Part shown: positions 10,801 to 18,647 of the stretch, piece after piece
Numbering within the stretch: position 1 is the stretch's first letter
Layout: each line of letters starts with the position of its first letter
NCBI GenBank assembly: GCA_036365455.1
Contig: JAWQUS010000023.1
Coordinates: 1,674,001 to 1,738,000 of the forward strand
Source of the DNA: Macrosoma leucophasiata
Taxonomy: Eukaryota > Arthropoda > Insecta > Lepidoptera > Hedylidae
Reading direction: 5' to 3'
DNA length: 64,000 nt
Translations under genes and position numbers: made by a program
Notes under the pieces: generated by a model
The model's input: only the letters and a program-made list of their open reading frames with translations
Databases searched by the model: none
What the model was told of the DNA's origin: nothing

Positions 10801-12491
10801 ATTTTTGTTTAATTAATCAACGTATCAGTTGTTATTCGCTTTAATTTTAATTTTATATTTGTAATTTGACTTATCACAAGCAAATTCTATTATTTCCAAG
10901 TGATTAAATACATTTTTTAGTTTTTGAGTTTGAGTTTTTGATTATAGCATCATCTTGTCAGTTTCGTACCGCCCAACTTTTTCCTGAAAGTGTTTTCGTC
11001 GTTAAGAGCAAGATGTTTTAATATGCGGTACGAAACCGACAAGAAAACGCCCTAAAAGAGAGCATATTCTCTGACGAGAGCATTAGAGTTAGGCGCTCGC
11101 CTTCCCCTGTTCTTATTATATTTCGTCTCTAAATTTATCGGCACTGGCCTATTTGACTTTCACTTAGCAACTATGTTTGGTATTCCACTTTGGCTATAAA
11201 AAGCGCTCACAAAACATATCTTATATAGGGTATAAGCGACGGAGCCGGAGCCCTGGTCCTGGCCAGCGAGGAGGCGGCCAAGGGCCTGAAGCCCCTCGCG
11301 CGCCTGGTGGGCTGGTCCTACGTGGGCGTGGACCCCAGCATCATGGGCATCGGGCCCGTGCCCGCTATCGAGAACCTGCTCAAGGCCACCAAAATGACCC
11401 TCAATGATGTTGACTTAGTCGAGGTAAGTTTAAAGACACTTTGTATTTGGCTGTGATCATCTTTAAGCCGATTTGTTCCTACTCTTAAGAACAAATCGGC
11501 TTAAAGGTATCATAATGACTGAACCATTGTCATAATTAAGTCTGGGTTGCTGCTTAACTGAGACAAATTTGTTAAAGTACATGTTTCGTACACGTTTTTT
11601 TGACGCCCCGGTTAGTCCAGCGGTGTGAGACGATCGTTTAATTCGAAGTCCGAAGAGTCACTGGTTTCGGACAAATATTTGTATGGCTTACAGATCAGAT
11701 ATTTGTTTTGAGTCTGAGCATTTGTGTATTGTGTCGTGTACAACGGCACCCACGATACAGATGTGGGGCTGTGAGTGTTAGCGTATTTTATTTATTTATT
11801 ATTATCCAATTAAGTAAAAAAATGAGTTGCGCCAATTTCAAATTGTTAAATGACGCCATAACTTTATCTGCTAACCGTAACGAGAACTGCATGGCATTCA
11901 CATTCCCACCAGATCAACGAGGCGTTCGTGGCTCAGACGCTGTCCTGCGCGAAGGCCCTGAAGCTGGACATGGAGAAGCTGAACGTGAACGGCGGCGCCA
12001 CCGCCCTCGGCCACCCGCTCGCCGCCTCGGGCTCCCGCATCACCGCGCATCTGGTGCACGAGCTCAGGTGATGCCCACTTGTTCAACATTCTAATGTCCT
12101 ATAGAACAACAGTCATGGTGAGATTCACAGACCGCCCTACGACTTTACTTTGAGCAAAGTATGCTTAGAACTGTCACAAATGTATGGGTTTTGACAGTTC
12201 GAAGCGTACCTTGCTCGAAAGTAAAGTCGAAGTGCGCTCAGTGAATCTCGCCCTAAGTGTAGCCCGGAAAAGTCTTTGAGAATTGTTTGTGAAAATGATT
12301 AAGTGTTTTATGCTTCATCCCAAAATATAGCGTACGAGGTACAGGCCAAAGATAAGGTCCATACATTTTGGAACGTCTCCTTTACTTCTTTTTTTTTAAT
12401 TTCATGTAGACGCCGAGGTCTGAAGCGTGCTATCGGATCTGCCTGCATCGGAGGCGGTCAAGGCATCGCCGTTATGGTTGAGGCAGTCTAA
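1887..12491 (+). CDS. ACAA2: 3-ketoacyl-CoA thiolase, mitochondrial type, tandem copy 1
   Basis: Thiolase that would catalyse the last step of beta-oxidation, splitting 3-ketoacyl-CoA with CoA to acetyl-CoA and a shortened acyl-CoA; ACAA2-type enzymes act in the mitochondrial matrix without a cleaved presequence. Coding exons: 1887-1905, 3102-3268, 5904-6035, 7928-8192, 10260-10435, 11229-11423, 11913-12067, 12410-12491. All introns start GT and end AG, the frame is open, and the product is 396 residues (human ACAA2 is 397). The acylated cysteine is Cys94 in [10 protein letters not shown], the His is His352 in ALGHP, and the second Cys is Cys382 in [13 protein letters not shown] is present at the start of exon 7. 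Compared with copy 2 it lacks two residues in exon 6. Exons 6 and 7 are very rich in G/C at third positions, unlike copy 3. The start was chosen because it is the first ATG and splices in frame into VFIVGAKRT. Confidence 0.94.
2744..2905 (+). repeat. Family A repeat, 5' part, intron 1 of thiolase copy 1
   Basis: Family A is a ~300-bp interspersed repeat. A full copy starts ACTGGTGGTAGAGCTCCAGT, contains a TGGTAATGTACGGCCCTGTA core, passes GGCTGCAGTCATCACTTAAC and ends in a short A-run. No convincing tRNA-like A/B boxes and no open frame were found. This copy stops after the core. Confidence 0.75.
3370..3815 (+). mobile_element. 3' end of a non-LTR retrotransposon (RT C-terminal fragment)
   Basis: The frame at 3379-3798 has the C-terminal tail seen in lepidopteran non-LTR reverse transcriptases: a [11 protein letters not shown] stretch, a GRPRLTY segment and an ACMKRMM...AREVC segment. 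The catalytic RT is absent, so this is a 5'-truncated insertion in intron 1-2 sequence of thiolase copy 1. Downstream of the stop comes a short ATACATACAT tail. Confidence 0.75.
3838..3928 (-). repeat. Family A fragment (5' end, inverted)
   Basis: Reverse complement of the first ~90 bp of family A, ending in CTACCACCAGT. Confidence 0.65.
4255..4350 (+). repeat. Family G repeat fragment
   Basis: A GATTGCCCGGTGAAG...CGTCTC.AGACGTGCCGC segment that recurs at 12955-13025, 33135-33205 and 38900-38962. The four are diverged fragments of one repeat of unknown class. Confidence 0.6.
4348..4709. mobile_element. Foldback MITE with ~48-bp inverted ends
   Basis: The left end (TAAGGCCCATAGCACACTGC...) and right end (...CGTGATATGGGCCTAA) are imperfect inverted repeats. 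The inside is rich in CGCGTATACG-like short palindromes. The flanking TAA triplets may be a 3-bp target duplication. The frame 4506-4706 lies inside it and is not a gene. Confidence 0.65.
4855..5027 (+). pseudogene. Relic duplicate of thiolase copy 1 exon 3 with its intron flank
   Basis: About 100 bp of intron sequence, the CTTAGCACCGTTTTGTCACCAG acceptor region and part of exon 3 repeat what is found at 5745-5999. The relic exon (about 4969-5027) has lost some 30 bp in the middle and breaks down at the catalytic-cysteine codons, with an in-frame TAG. It cannot act as an alternative exon 3. It shows a local tandem duplication that was later split by the element at 5085-5632. Confidence 0.8.
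5085..5632. mobile_element. DNA transposon remnant with ~45-bp inverted ends
   Basis: The left end (GGGAGCCCAAGAGGGG then ATTTTTGAATTTACTC...GCGCGTCAGA) is an imperfect inverted copy of the right end (...TCTGACGCGCTCGAGTAAAT then GGGCTCCCC). No transposase homology was recognised. A fragment of its terminus recurs near 28365-28412. Confidence 0.65.
6155..6290. mobile_element. Small palindromic MITE
   Basis: Ends are inverted (GGCCATATACTCAAACGTCAC and GTGACGCTTGAGTATTCGGCC). A second copy in opposite orientation lies at 19128-19273. Confidence 0.75.
6356..6960. repeat. Interspersed repeat with TCTG microsatellite
   Basis: Starts AGGGTTCCGTACCTTAAAAG, holds a (GTCT)n tract at about 6413-6447 and an ACCACTGGACCGATT segment. 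A shorter relative (CCCCTTATAGGATCACTT then TCTG repeats) lies at 38585-38640. The class is not certain. Confidence 0.5.
7057..7810 (-). mobile_element. tRNA-headed SINE (family C), split by an RTE insertion
   Basis: Family C read on its own strand begins ACTGCCTCGGTAGCCTAGTG, carries an A-box-like TAGCCTAGTGGTAG and a B box GGGTTCGATTCCC, and ends ACAGGCGTGAAGTTACG plus a T-run. Here the SINE lies on the minus strand at 7057-7250 and 7763-7810, interrupted by the RTE 3' fragment. Confidence 0.8.
7251..7762 (+). mobile_element. 5'-truncated RTE-type LINE inside SINE C
   Basis: The frame to 7743 encodes the C-terminal part of an RTE-like reverse transcriptase: [13 protein letters not shown], then [12 protein letters not shown], then [16 protein letters not shown], ending VQQWTSFG and a stop. 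The 3' end is the (TGA)n tail typical of RTE elements. The 9-base duplication AGCCCCCGA at 7242-7250 and 7763-7771 marks the insertion into the SINE. The catalytic RT and endonuclease are missing, so it is a dead copy. Confidence 0.88.
8224..8743. mobile_element. Possible hAT-like MITE
   Basis: Ends AGAGGTTCCCAAACTTTG and CCACTTTGGGAATTTCTGCT form imperfect inverted repeats resembling hAT termini. No matching 8-bp target duplication was found, so the class is tentative. Confidence 0.45.
8760..9190. other. AT-rich intron sequence without recognisable content
   Basis: Part of intron 4 of thiolase copy 1. Two short imperfect direct repeats of TTGAATTTCAATTGTCATAT occur near 8865-8930; nothing else was recognised. 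Confidence 0.3.
9195..9610. repeat. Family F repeat
   Basis: Contains GAAACTCATTTATTCATTTA, AAATTAAAGCGAATAACAA and GTCATTCTTTGTCATTCACCGGCAAAGTTCC. The same features occur in inverse orientation at 10558-10940, and an end fragment at 4100-4240. It is probably the 3' region of a retroelement. Confidence 0.55.
9705..9945 (-). mobile_element. Family B non-autonomous DNA element
   Basis: Family B is ~220 bp, running CAGAGAATATGTAATAATAC...GAATTTTGGCGGAGTGTCCG to CGGTGT. Other copies show 8-bp target duplications of hAT type. This copy is inverted and the most diverged of the set. Confidence 0.7.
9961..10207 (-). repeat. Family A copy interrupted by a mariner end
   Basis: Inverted family A sequence on both sides (9961-10077 and 10154-10207) of a mariner terminal piece, just before exon 5 of thiolase copy 1. 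Confidence 0.75.
10078..10153. mobile_element. Solo mariner terminal fragment
   Basis: This 76-bp stretch begins TAGGTTGGGGAAAAAGTCTT and matches, inverted, the right end of the mariners ending at 17797 and 35217. The rest of that element is missing, so it is a deletion derivative. Confidence 0.85.
10524..11125. repeat. Palindromic repeat (family I) split by family F
   Basis: CCTAACTCTTATGCTTTCGTT at the left and AGCATTAGAGTTAGGCG at the right are inverted, and CTTGTCAGTTTCGTACCGCC pairs with GGTACGAAACCGACAAG inside. Family F occupies 10558-10940. A second copy, split by a SINE, is at 19550-20045. Confidence 0.6.
11461..11506. repeat. 18-bp hairpin in intron 6
   Basis: CTTTAAGCCGATTTGTTC at 11461-11478 is repeated exactly in inverse at 11489-11506, with a 10-base loop. 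It starts 38 bases after exon 6 of thiolase copy 1. Confidence 0.85.
11604..11795 (+). mobile_element. tRNA-headed SINE, family E, degraded
   Basis: Begins CCCCGGTTAGTCCAGCGGTG, then GACAAATATTTGTATGGC and ACGGCACCCACGATACAG ... GTGGGGCTGTGAGTG. The B-box is damaged here; it is intact in the copy at 40597-40795. Confidence 0.65.
12117..12256. mobile_element. Foldback MITE in intron 7 of thiolase copy 1
   Basis: GGTGAGATTCACAGACCGCC...ACTTTACTTTGAGCAAAG and its imperfect inverse form arms of about 50 bp with a short centre. Confidence 0.7.
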
Positions 12492-12931
12492 ACCATGAAA
12501 TATACACCATTATATATTTATTTTTAAGCATAATCTTTGGTGCGATTGTATTGAAATGTAAAAAGAAAAATGTTTGAAAAGATAAAGAGTGTTTCTCTTA
12601 TCATTGTTACTTTGTATTATACTTATCTTAAGAACAATATATTTTATCTGTATGTGTATGTATGTAAAGCATAGTTTTTATAACATAGTCGAGTGATTAT
12701 TGCAAATTACTGACTATACCTTATGCTCCCAACATATCAAGCACTTGTTCTATGATAAAAATGCCAATTACATTGACTACTAGCTTATTATCCCGTAAGA
12801 ATCCTTCTGTTAATGTTTCTCAAGTGTTATGTTGTGGCTGTGGTTTTGAGATAAACTTAATTGTATAAAAGAAATGTAACCCAGCCGGTTTTGACTTCCA
12901 GCCCACACCAATATCAGCCGGCTAAAAATGC

Positions 12932-12937
12932 AATAAA
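12932..12937 (+). terminator. Candidate poly(A) signal of thiolase copy 1
   Basis: AATAAA about 440 bp after the stop. Two further AATAAA occur at 13019-13025 (inside a family G fragment) and at 13623-13628, so the 3' end could be heterogeneous. Confidence 0.4.
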
Positions 12938-13035
12938 CTCATATTAGCCTTTGCGTTAGGTTGAGAGCCCTTGACGCCAACTGCTAGCCCGTCTCGAGAC
13001 GAATCGCCTACATGCGTTCAATAAAGAAATCCTCT

Positions 13036-13740
13036 AAATAATAAACAACTTCCTTAGCCGCACCGTACAGCATAATTAAACGATTTTATTATATTATTTA
13101 TTGTTAAAGTAATAATTTCACACAAATATTCTTTAACTAGGTATGTTGTAATATAAACCACATATTTTATTGTTTGTATGGCGCGTAAAAGTCACAAACT
13201 ATTATTTTTTATAATTAAATACTGTACATGACACTATATTCACATGGGAGATTTTATTTTAAAAAATTGTAGTGACGTAGCGAGACAGAAATTTCAGATT
13301 TTTATGGATAAGTACACTTTATTCTGCCTTCGGTCTCTAATTGTTTTACATTATAATGTAAATTTAAAAGAAACAGATAGACAATGATTTTTAATTCAAC
13401 CTTATTAAGAGTGAATGTCCTTGGAAGATATCGGTTTTAATTATGTCTGTAAAAAAATGTAATAAGCAAATCTTGTACATACCAATGTCATATACGTATT
13501 TGAAAAAAATATACGAAATATTTGCATATTTTATATTGTTTATTGTTACATAGTTACGTATTTAAAGATAATAAGAACTTGAAATTGTAAATACTTTCAC
13601 ATATTTTTGTAGATTGAATTTCAATAAAGCATGATTTGCAATATTTTTTAATTTCTGTTTACTTATTTCTTACATACCTTTTAATACCTAAGTCATATTT
13701 TATGTGTTATTTTATATAAGTTTATAGCTACTTACCTCAC
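13036..13740. other. AT-rich stretch after thiolase copy 1
   Basis: Either a long 3' UTR ending after the AATAAA at 13623 or intergenic DNA. No open frame of note and no recognisable repeat was seen. Confidence 0.35.
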
Positions 13741-14012
13741 TAGTGGTATAGCTCCAGTGACGGAGCTCGCGGGCGTTGGCACCACCGCATTACCTAATAT
13801 ACTTACCGCTAAATGGTAGTGTTCAGCACTAACGTGTTCCGGTCAGGTGGTAATGTACGGCCCTGTAATTTCCGGCACAGAGGCATAACACCTTAGGCCT
13901 CAGGAGTGATAACGCATCTGCATTTTGACCTTGGTCTCTGTGAGGGTGTCTATAGGCTGCAGTCATCACTTAACATCAATGTGAACTGTATGCTTGTTTG
14001 CCATTAGTAATT
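13741..14012 (+). repeat. Family A copy, near full length
   Basis: Runs from TAGTGGTATAGCTCCAGTGA to GCATGCTTG-like end; intergenic between thiolase copies 1 and 2. Confidence 0.85.
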
Positions 14013-14082
14013 AAAAATTCCAATTGATTTGTTTATGTAACGAGGGTGACAAATTGATTACAACAGCCTACATCGACACGAA

Positions 14083-14275
14083 ATCTTGAGGTCAAAATGC
14101 AGATGCGTTGCCATCCCTGAGACCTAAGGTGTTACGTCTGTGATAATTAATAAGAGGACTTACATTATCATCTTACTGGAACACGATATAGAGGTCAAAA
14201 TGCAAATGCGTTGCCAGCCCAGAGACCTAAGATGTTATGTCTCTGTGATAGTTATTACGGGCCATGCATTACCAT
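14083..14275 (-). repeat. Two overlapping family A fragments, inverted
   Basis: Two successive inverse pieces each contain GAGGTCAAAATGCA.ATGCG. The second is cut by the hAT-like element that starts at 14276. Confidence 0.65.
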
Positions 14276-16068
14276 TAGGGATTGCAATTCCGCAGCTTAT
14301 TCAATCCCGCGGGATTGATAAATCCAGTGGGATCCCGCATTTTTGAAATTTGTTATGAATACAATGAAAACTGGGTTTTTATTAAAAATAAAGTCTTATA
14401 AATAAAATATATATATCACACACAAAGCAACAAAAGTAGGTATTTGTTTTCTGACAAAATATTACTTAATTAAATTTACCTAACTAAGAGTAATTACTTA
14501 ACTTATTAGTAATCAAATCAGTTTTATACGAGGGTGGATCCAAAAGTTCGAAGCCCGACCAAGAAAATGAAAGAAAAGTGGGTCTAATTTTATTTTTATT
14601 TTTCGACATAGTCTCCATCTAGCTCAACACACTTCTTCCACCTGAACTGCAACTTGTTTATCCCCTCGAAAAAAAAAAGATTCCGGAAGGTCGGCGAAAT
14701 ACTCGTTTACTGCGACTATCACCTCATCTTTGGTCGAAAATTTCGAGCCACCCAAATGTTTTTTTTAATTTGGAAATAAATGATAATCTGAGGGGGCTAA
14801 ATCCGGCGAATAAGGTGGGTGGGGCAGCAATTCGTAGCCACGATCATGGATTACAGACATTGTTTCAACCGAAGTGTGAACACGTGCATTGTCTTGATGG
14901 AACAAAACTTTCTTACGCAACATTCCCGGCCTTTTTCTTTTATTTCTTCTCGTAGTCTTCGTAAAAGGTTACAATAATAACTAGAATTAATAGTTTGACC
15001 TTTCGGTAAATAATCTACAAAAATAATGCCCTTCGCATCCCAAAAAACAGAAGCCATGACTTTGTTAGTCGACAAAACGACTTAAGCCTTTTTCGGTGTA
15101 GGTGAGTCAGATCTTTTCCACTGTTTGGATTGTTGCTTTGATTCAGGAATATGGTGGTGAACCCAGCTTTTATCCATGGCAACAAATCTAGACAAAAAGT
15201 CCTCGGGATCAGTCTCAAAAAGTTCCAAACAGTCTCGCGAAATTGTGAATCGAACTCGTTTTTGTTCAGCTGAAAGCAACCTCGGGTTCCAGCGAGCAGA
15301 AACCTTATGGAATCCCAATTCTTTCGTTATTATGTGTTGCACCCGGCCATAACTAATGTCTGTTGTCTCAGCTATCTTACCGATGGTCAAACGTCGATCA
15401 CCCAGTACGAGATCACAAATTTTATCGATGTTTTCTTTCGTGGTAGAGGTTGTAGGCCGTCCACTCCTAGGATCATCTTCAATGCTCTCACGACCGCGCT
15501 TAAACTCAGCTACCCACGATGGAGCAGACTCCCCCAAAGTGCCCACCATATCTTGATGGATGTCTTTTGGTGACAGGCCTTTTTTATTGAGGTACTTAAT
15601 GCACGATGTTCAATTTTCTCCATTATTGAAAATCGCGTCAGAATACTTCAAACAAATAATCACAGAAAATTTATATTGTGCAGTATTGGAATGAAACTGC
15701 GCACAATAAATCAATAGAAGACATACTAACAAATGACGGTAAATTTAAAAAGATGTCATGTCTCCTTGTAGTTTGGGCCACGAACTTTTGAATCCACCCT
15801 CGTACCTTAATCTTTAAATGTTAGGTATCAAGTTTTGTTTAATTTAACCTTGCATCTAAAACAGGTAGGTAAGGTAATCAAATCTTATTAATAATGAGAT
15901 TTAGAATGAGTAAGTGAATTCTCGCGAAACTTCACGAACGTTTTAGCCGCAAATTTAAATTTGTTGATCCGCGGATTCGCGTTTTTAGGTGCGGGATCCA
16001 CCAGATTGATAAGCGGTGTGGGATCCCGCTGGAATGCTGGATCCCATTTTGCGGGATGGCAATCCCTT
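14276..16068. mobile_element. hAT-like element carrying a nested mariner
   Basis: The ends TAGGGATTGCAATTCCGC and GCGGGATGGCAATCCCTT are inverted repeats, and ATTACCAT at 14268-14275 and 16069-16076 is a perfect 8-bp target duplication. Without the mariner at 14529-15802 the element is about 520 bp, non-autonomous, and lies inside old family A sequence. Confidence 0.8.
14529..15802 (-). mobile_element. Mariner (DD34D) with broken transposase
   Basis: The inverted ends CGAGGGTGGATCCAAAAGTT and its counterpart are flanked by TA at 14527-14528 and 15803-15804; the element is 1,274 bp. The minus strand encodes a mariner-type transposase in pieces. 15082-15549 holds the DNA-binding half plus the first catalytic Asp (VAMDKSWVHHH). 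The second Asp (HQDNARVH) and third (SPDLAPSD) are encoded at about 14860-14885 and 14760-14810 in other frames, 34 residues apart. Frameshifts make it inactive. Confidence 0.88.
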
Positions 16069-16446
16069 ATTACCATCAAGTATGTATTGTATGTATTTAT
16101 TTACCTAGTAAATACCCTAAAAGTCCCTTTTCCGGGCTACCAAGACTATCAAAATGATTATCAATGGCTAGCACATGATACCGTGCTATTATCATACTAT
16201 TTGTTAGTGATAAATACCTACAATTAAATGTACTATGATATTGTACAATGTTCTTTGCCCGTCACGTTTTCCGTGCCAAGAAATATGGACGACGAATTTA
16301 GTTGCGTCAGATTTTCGTAACTGATAAACTGGCGTTAATAATAATCGCAAATAAATAATAGGATTTATTTAAATTATAGGTACTCTAACATCTTATTGAT
16401 ATTTTGTAATAAGCACAACTTAAAAATATATTATTAATTGTTTTTA

Positions 16447-17862
16447 GTCATGAAGTGGCAAACAAGAGTTCCGTTCACATTGATGGTGAATGAATATTAT
16501 GCCAATAAATATTAGGTTGGGGAAAAAGTTTCTTCACATTTTTTAAGATAATTCAAAACATTTTTTAATATAGTCTATTTAAATTTAACTAAAGTATGTA
16601 TGTACCATTTTGTTCGATAACCTTTTGCCATCTTGTAGGTAGGGACATGATCCCATTGCTATAAAAATTTTGGGACTTCTCATCAAAATACCGCGACAAG
16701 TGGATTTGGCAGTCCTCTCGTGATGTTAACCTAACATTGCATAAAGAATTCTGAAGAGACCGAAACAGGTGGAAATCTGAAGGTGCAAGGTCAGGACTAT
16801 ACGGCGGATGCATTAACACCTCCCAGCCAAACTCTCTTAATTTTTGCTGAGTGGCTATAGATGTGTGAGTTCTAGCGTTATCATGATGAAACATCACACC
16901 CCTTCTGTTGATCAATTCCGGCCGCTTTCTCTCAACTTCTTGCTTTAATCTCATCAGTTGTTTGCAGTAGAGTTCAGAATCGATAGTCCTGCCTGGTGGT
17001 AAAAGCTCATAATGAATAATGCCCTTCCAATCCCACCACACTCACAACATCACCTTATTGCGAGTTAACCCGGGTTTCGCCACAGTCTGTGAAGCCTGAC
17101 CGGCCTTTGACCACGACCTTTGTCGCACGTTCTTGTCGTACGTGATCCACTTTTTATCACCAGTTATCAGCTTCTTCAAAAATGATTCGGTTTCATTACG
17201 TCGTAATAAAGAATCACAAATGAGTACACGGTTCATTAGGTTTCTTTCAGTGAGCTCGTGAGGTACCCAAATATCGAGCTTTTTTTTGTACCCAGCTTTT
17301 TTCAAATGCGCCAAAACTGTTTTGTGATCAATTCTCAGTTCTACAGCTACGTCGTAACTACTGATATGTCGATCTTGCTCCACTTTTTCAAAACTGGCAT
17401 CCATTTTATCCGTAATAGGGCGACCAGAGCGAGGTGCGGTGCATCTTTGACATCAAAATTTCCGGATTGAAAACCTTAAACCAAATTTGTGCTACTCTCA
17501 CAGACACTGCCTTAGGTCCATAAACATCGCAAATTTTTTTCGCGGCTTGCGTTGCATTTTTACCTTTTTTGTAGTAAAATTTTAAAATGTATCGAATTTC
17601 TTCATTAGATTCACTCATTTTGACAGTACGAAAAACAAATGAAAATCACACATTTGCCAAATTTGAATTTGGAATTATGTTCTTTAAAATTTTAACTTTC
17701 AATGATACCAAAACCAGCCAGATACAAATACTACAGCCAAAGAGATTTTATTACAAGTTCATACATACTATAATGCGAAAAGACTTTTTCCCCAACCTAT
17801 TATCTACAACTAAGCCAGAGATTTGAATGTACATGCATTCCCACCCCTGAGACTCTAACCGT
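16447..17862 (-). repeat. Family A copy split by a mariner
   Basis: GTGGCAAACAAGAGTTCCG...TTCACATTGATGG to the left of the mariner and ATTCCCACCCCTGAGACTC to the right are parts of one inverted family A copy. Confidence 0.65.
16515..17797 (-). mobile_element. Mariner copy 1 (DD34D), transposase disabled
   Basis: The ends GGTTGGGG and CCCCAACC are flanked by TA at 16513-16514 and 17798-17799; the element is 1,283 bp. The minus strand encodes a transposase with helix-turn-helix segments, TGDKKWITYD (first Asp), HHDNARTHTS (second Asp) and YSPDLAPSDFHLF (third Asp). It is split over three frames (17406-17618, 17042-17404, 16589-17041). The breaks are a 5-bp tandem duplication plus a 1-bp loss near 17440-17475 and a TGA at 17042. 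The element at 33948 has different lesions. Confidence 0.92.
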
Positions 17863-17867
17863 GGGTT

Positions 17868-18336
17868 GCACCAAGATATTTGTAAAAGTTAAAAGTTATT
17901 GTGACATTTCACATCCTTCTCTAACTTTCATAGACTTCTTTTATATCTCTGTGATAGTTATTAGGTAGGTAGGTACGGAGCCATACCGGTAAGAACCGGC
18001 ACATGATATGAACGCCGCCGCCGGCACCTTAGGCAGAGAATACCTATGTAATAAGCCATAAGTTGAAAATAATTGTCTGTAGCAGATAATAAAAAAAAAG
18101 TTAAAAAAATATAAAGTAGATAAGAGATAGATATGTATCTACTTACCTACTCAATAAAATGCAAAGAACTTAAAAAAGACAGCCTGGGTTGCACCACGAT
18201 ATTTGTTAGGTTTAAAGTAATTGTAACATTTCACATCCTTCTTTAACTTAAAGAAATCTGTTAAAGTTAGAAAAAGATGTGAAATGTTACAATAGCTTTA
18301 TAACTTTAACTAATATCTTGGTGCAGGTCTCAGGCT
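17868..18336. mobile_element. Palindromic MITE, one full and one half copy
   Basis: A full copy at 18181-18336 has inverted arms of about 70 bp (GGTTGCACCACGATATTTGT and ACTAATATCTTGGTGCAGGT). A single arm of the same family is at 17868-17945. Confidence 0.7.
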
Positions 18337-18647
18337 TAAAAGCGAAAGGAAAACGTCACTAATAAACGAATAGGTACCTATTATTATAGACGTGTTTCTA
18401 GTAAGAAAATTCAACGCAAAGTACCATGAACATTGATATACAAAAAACCCACCATGAACTACCTACGAATTTATTAAAAAACTTTCTTTCTTTCATATTT
18501 TTAAAAACTTATCTTCATTTTACCTATTTACCTGTAATATGGTAAAAAATATCGACTAAATTCCCTATCTCCATACAATATAGTAAATTATCATAAAGTG
18601 GTCGGGCCGGCTCTTCGACTGACGTGTTCATTGACCGCGATTACAAA
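18337..18647. other. Upstream region of thiolase copy 2
   Basis: AT-rich, with no recognisable repeat. It should hold the promoter and 5' UTR of copy 2; no motif is firm enough to name. Confidence 0.35.

Noticed and set aside
15307..15573. Plus-strand open frames opposite the mariner
   Set aside because: They are the antisense of the broken mariner transposase.
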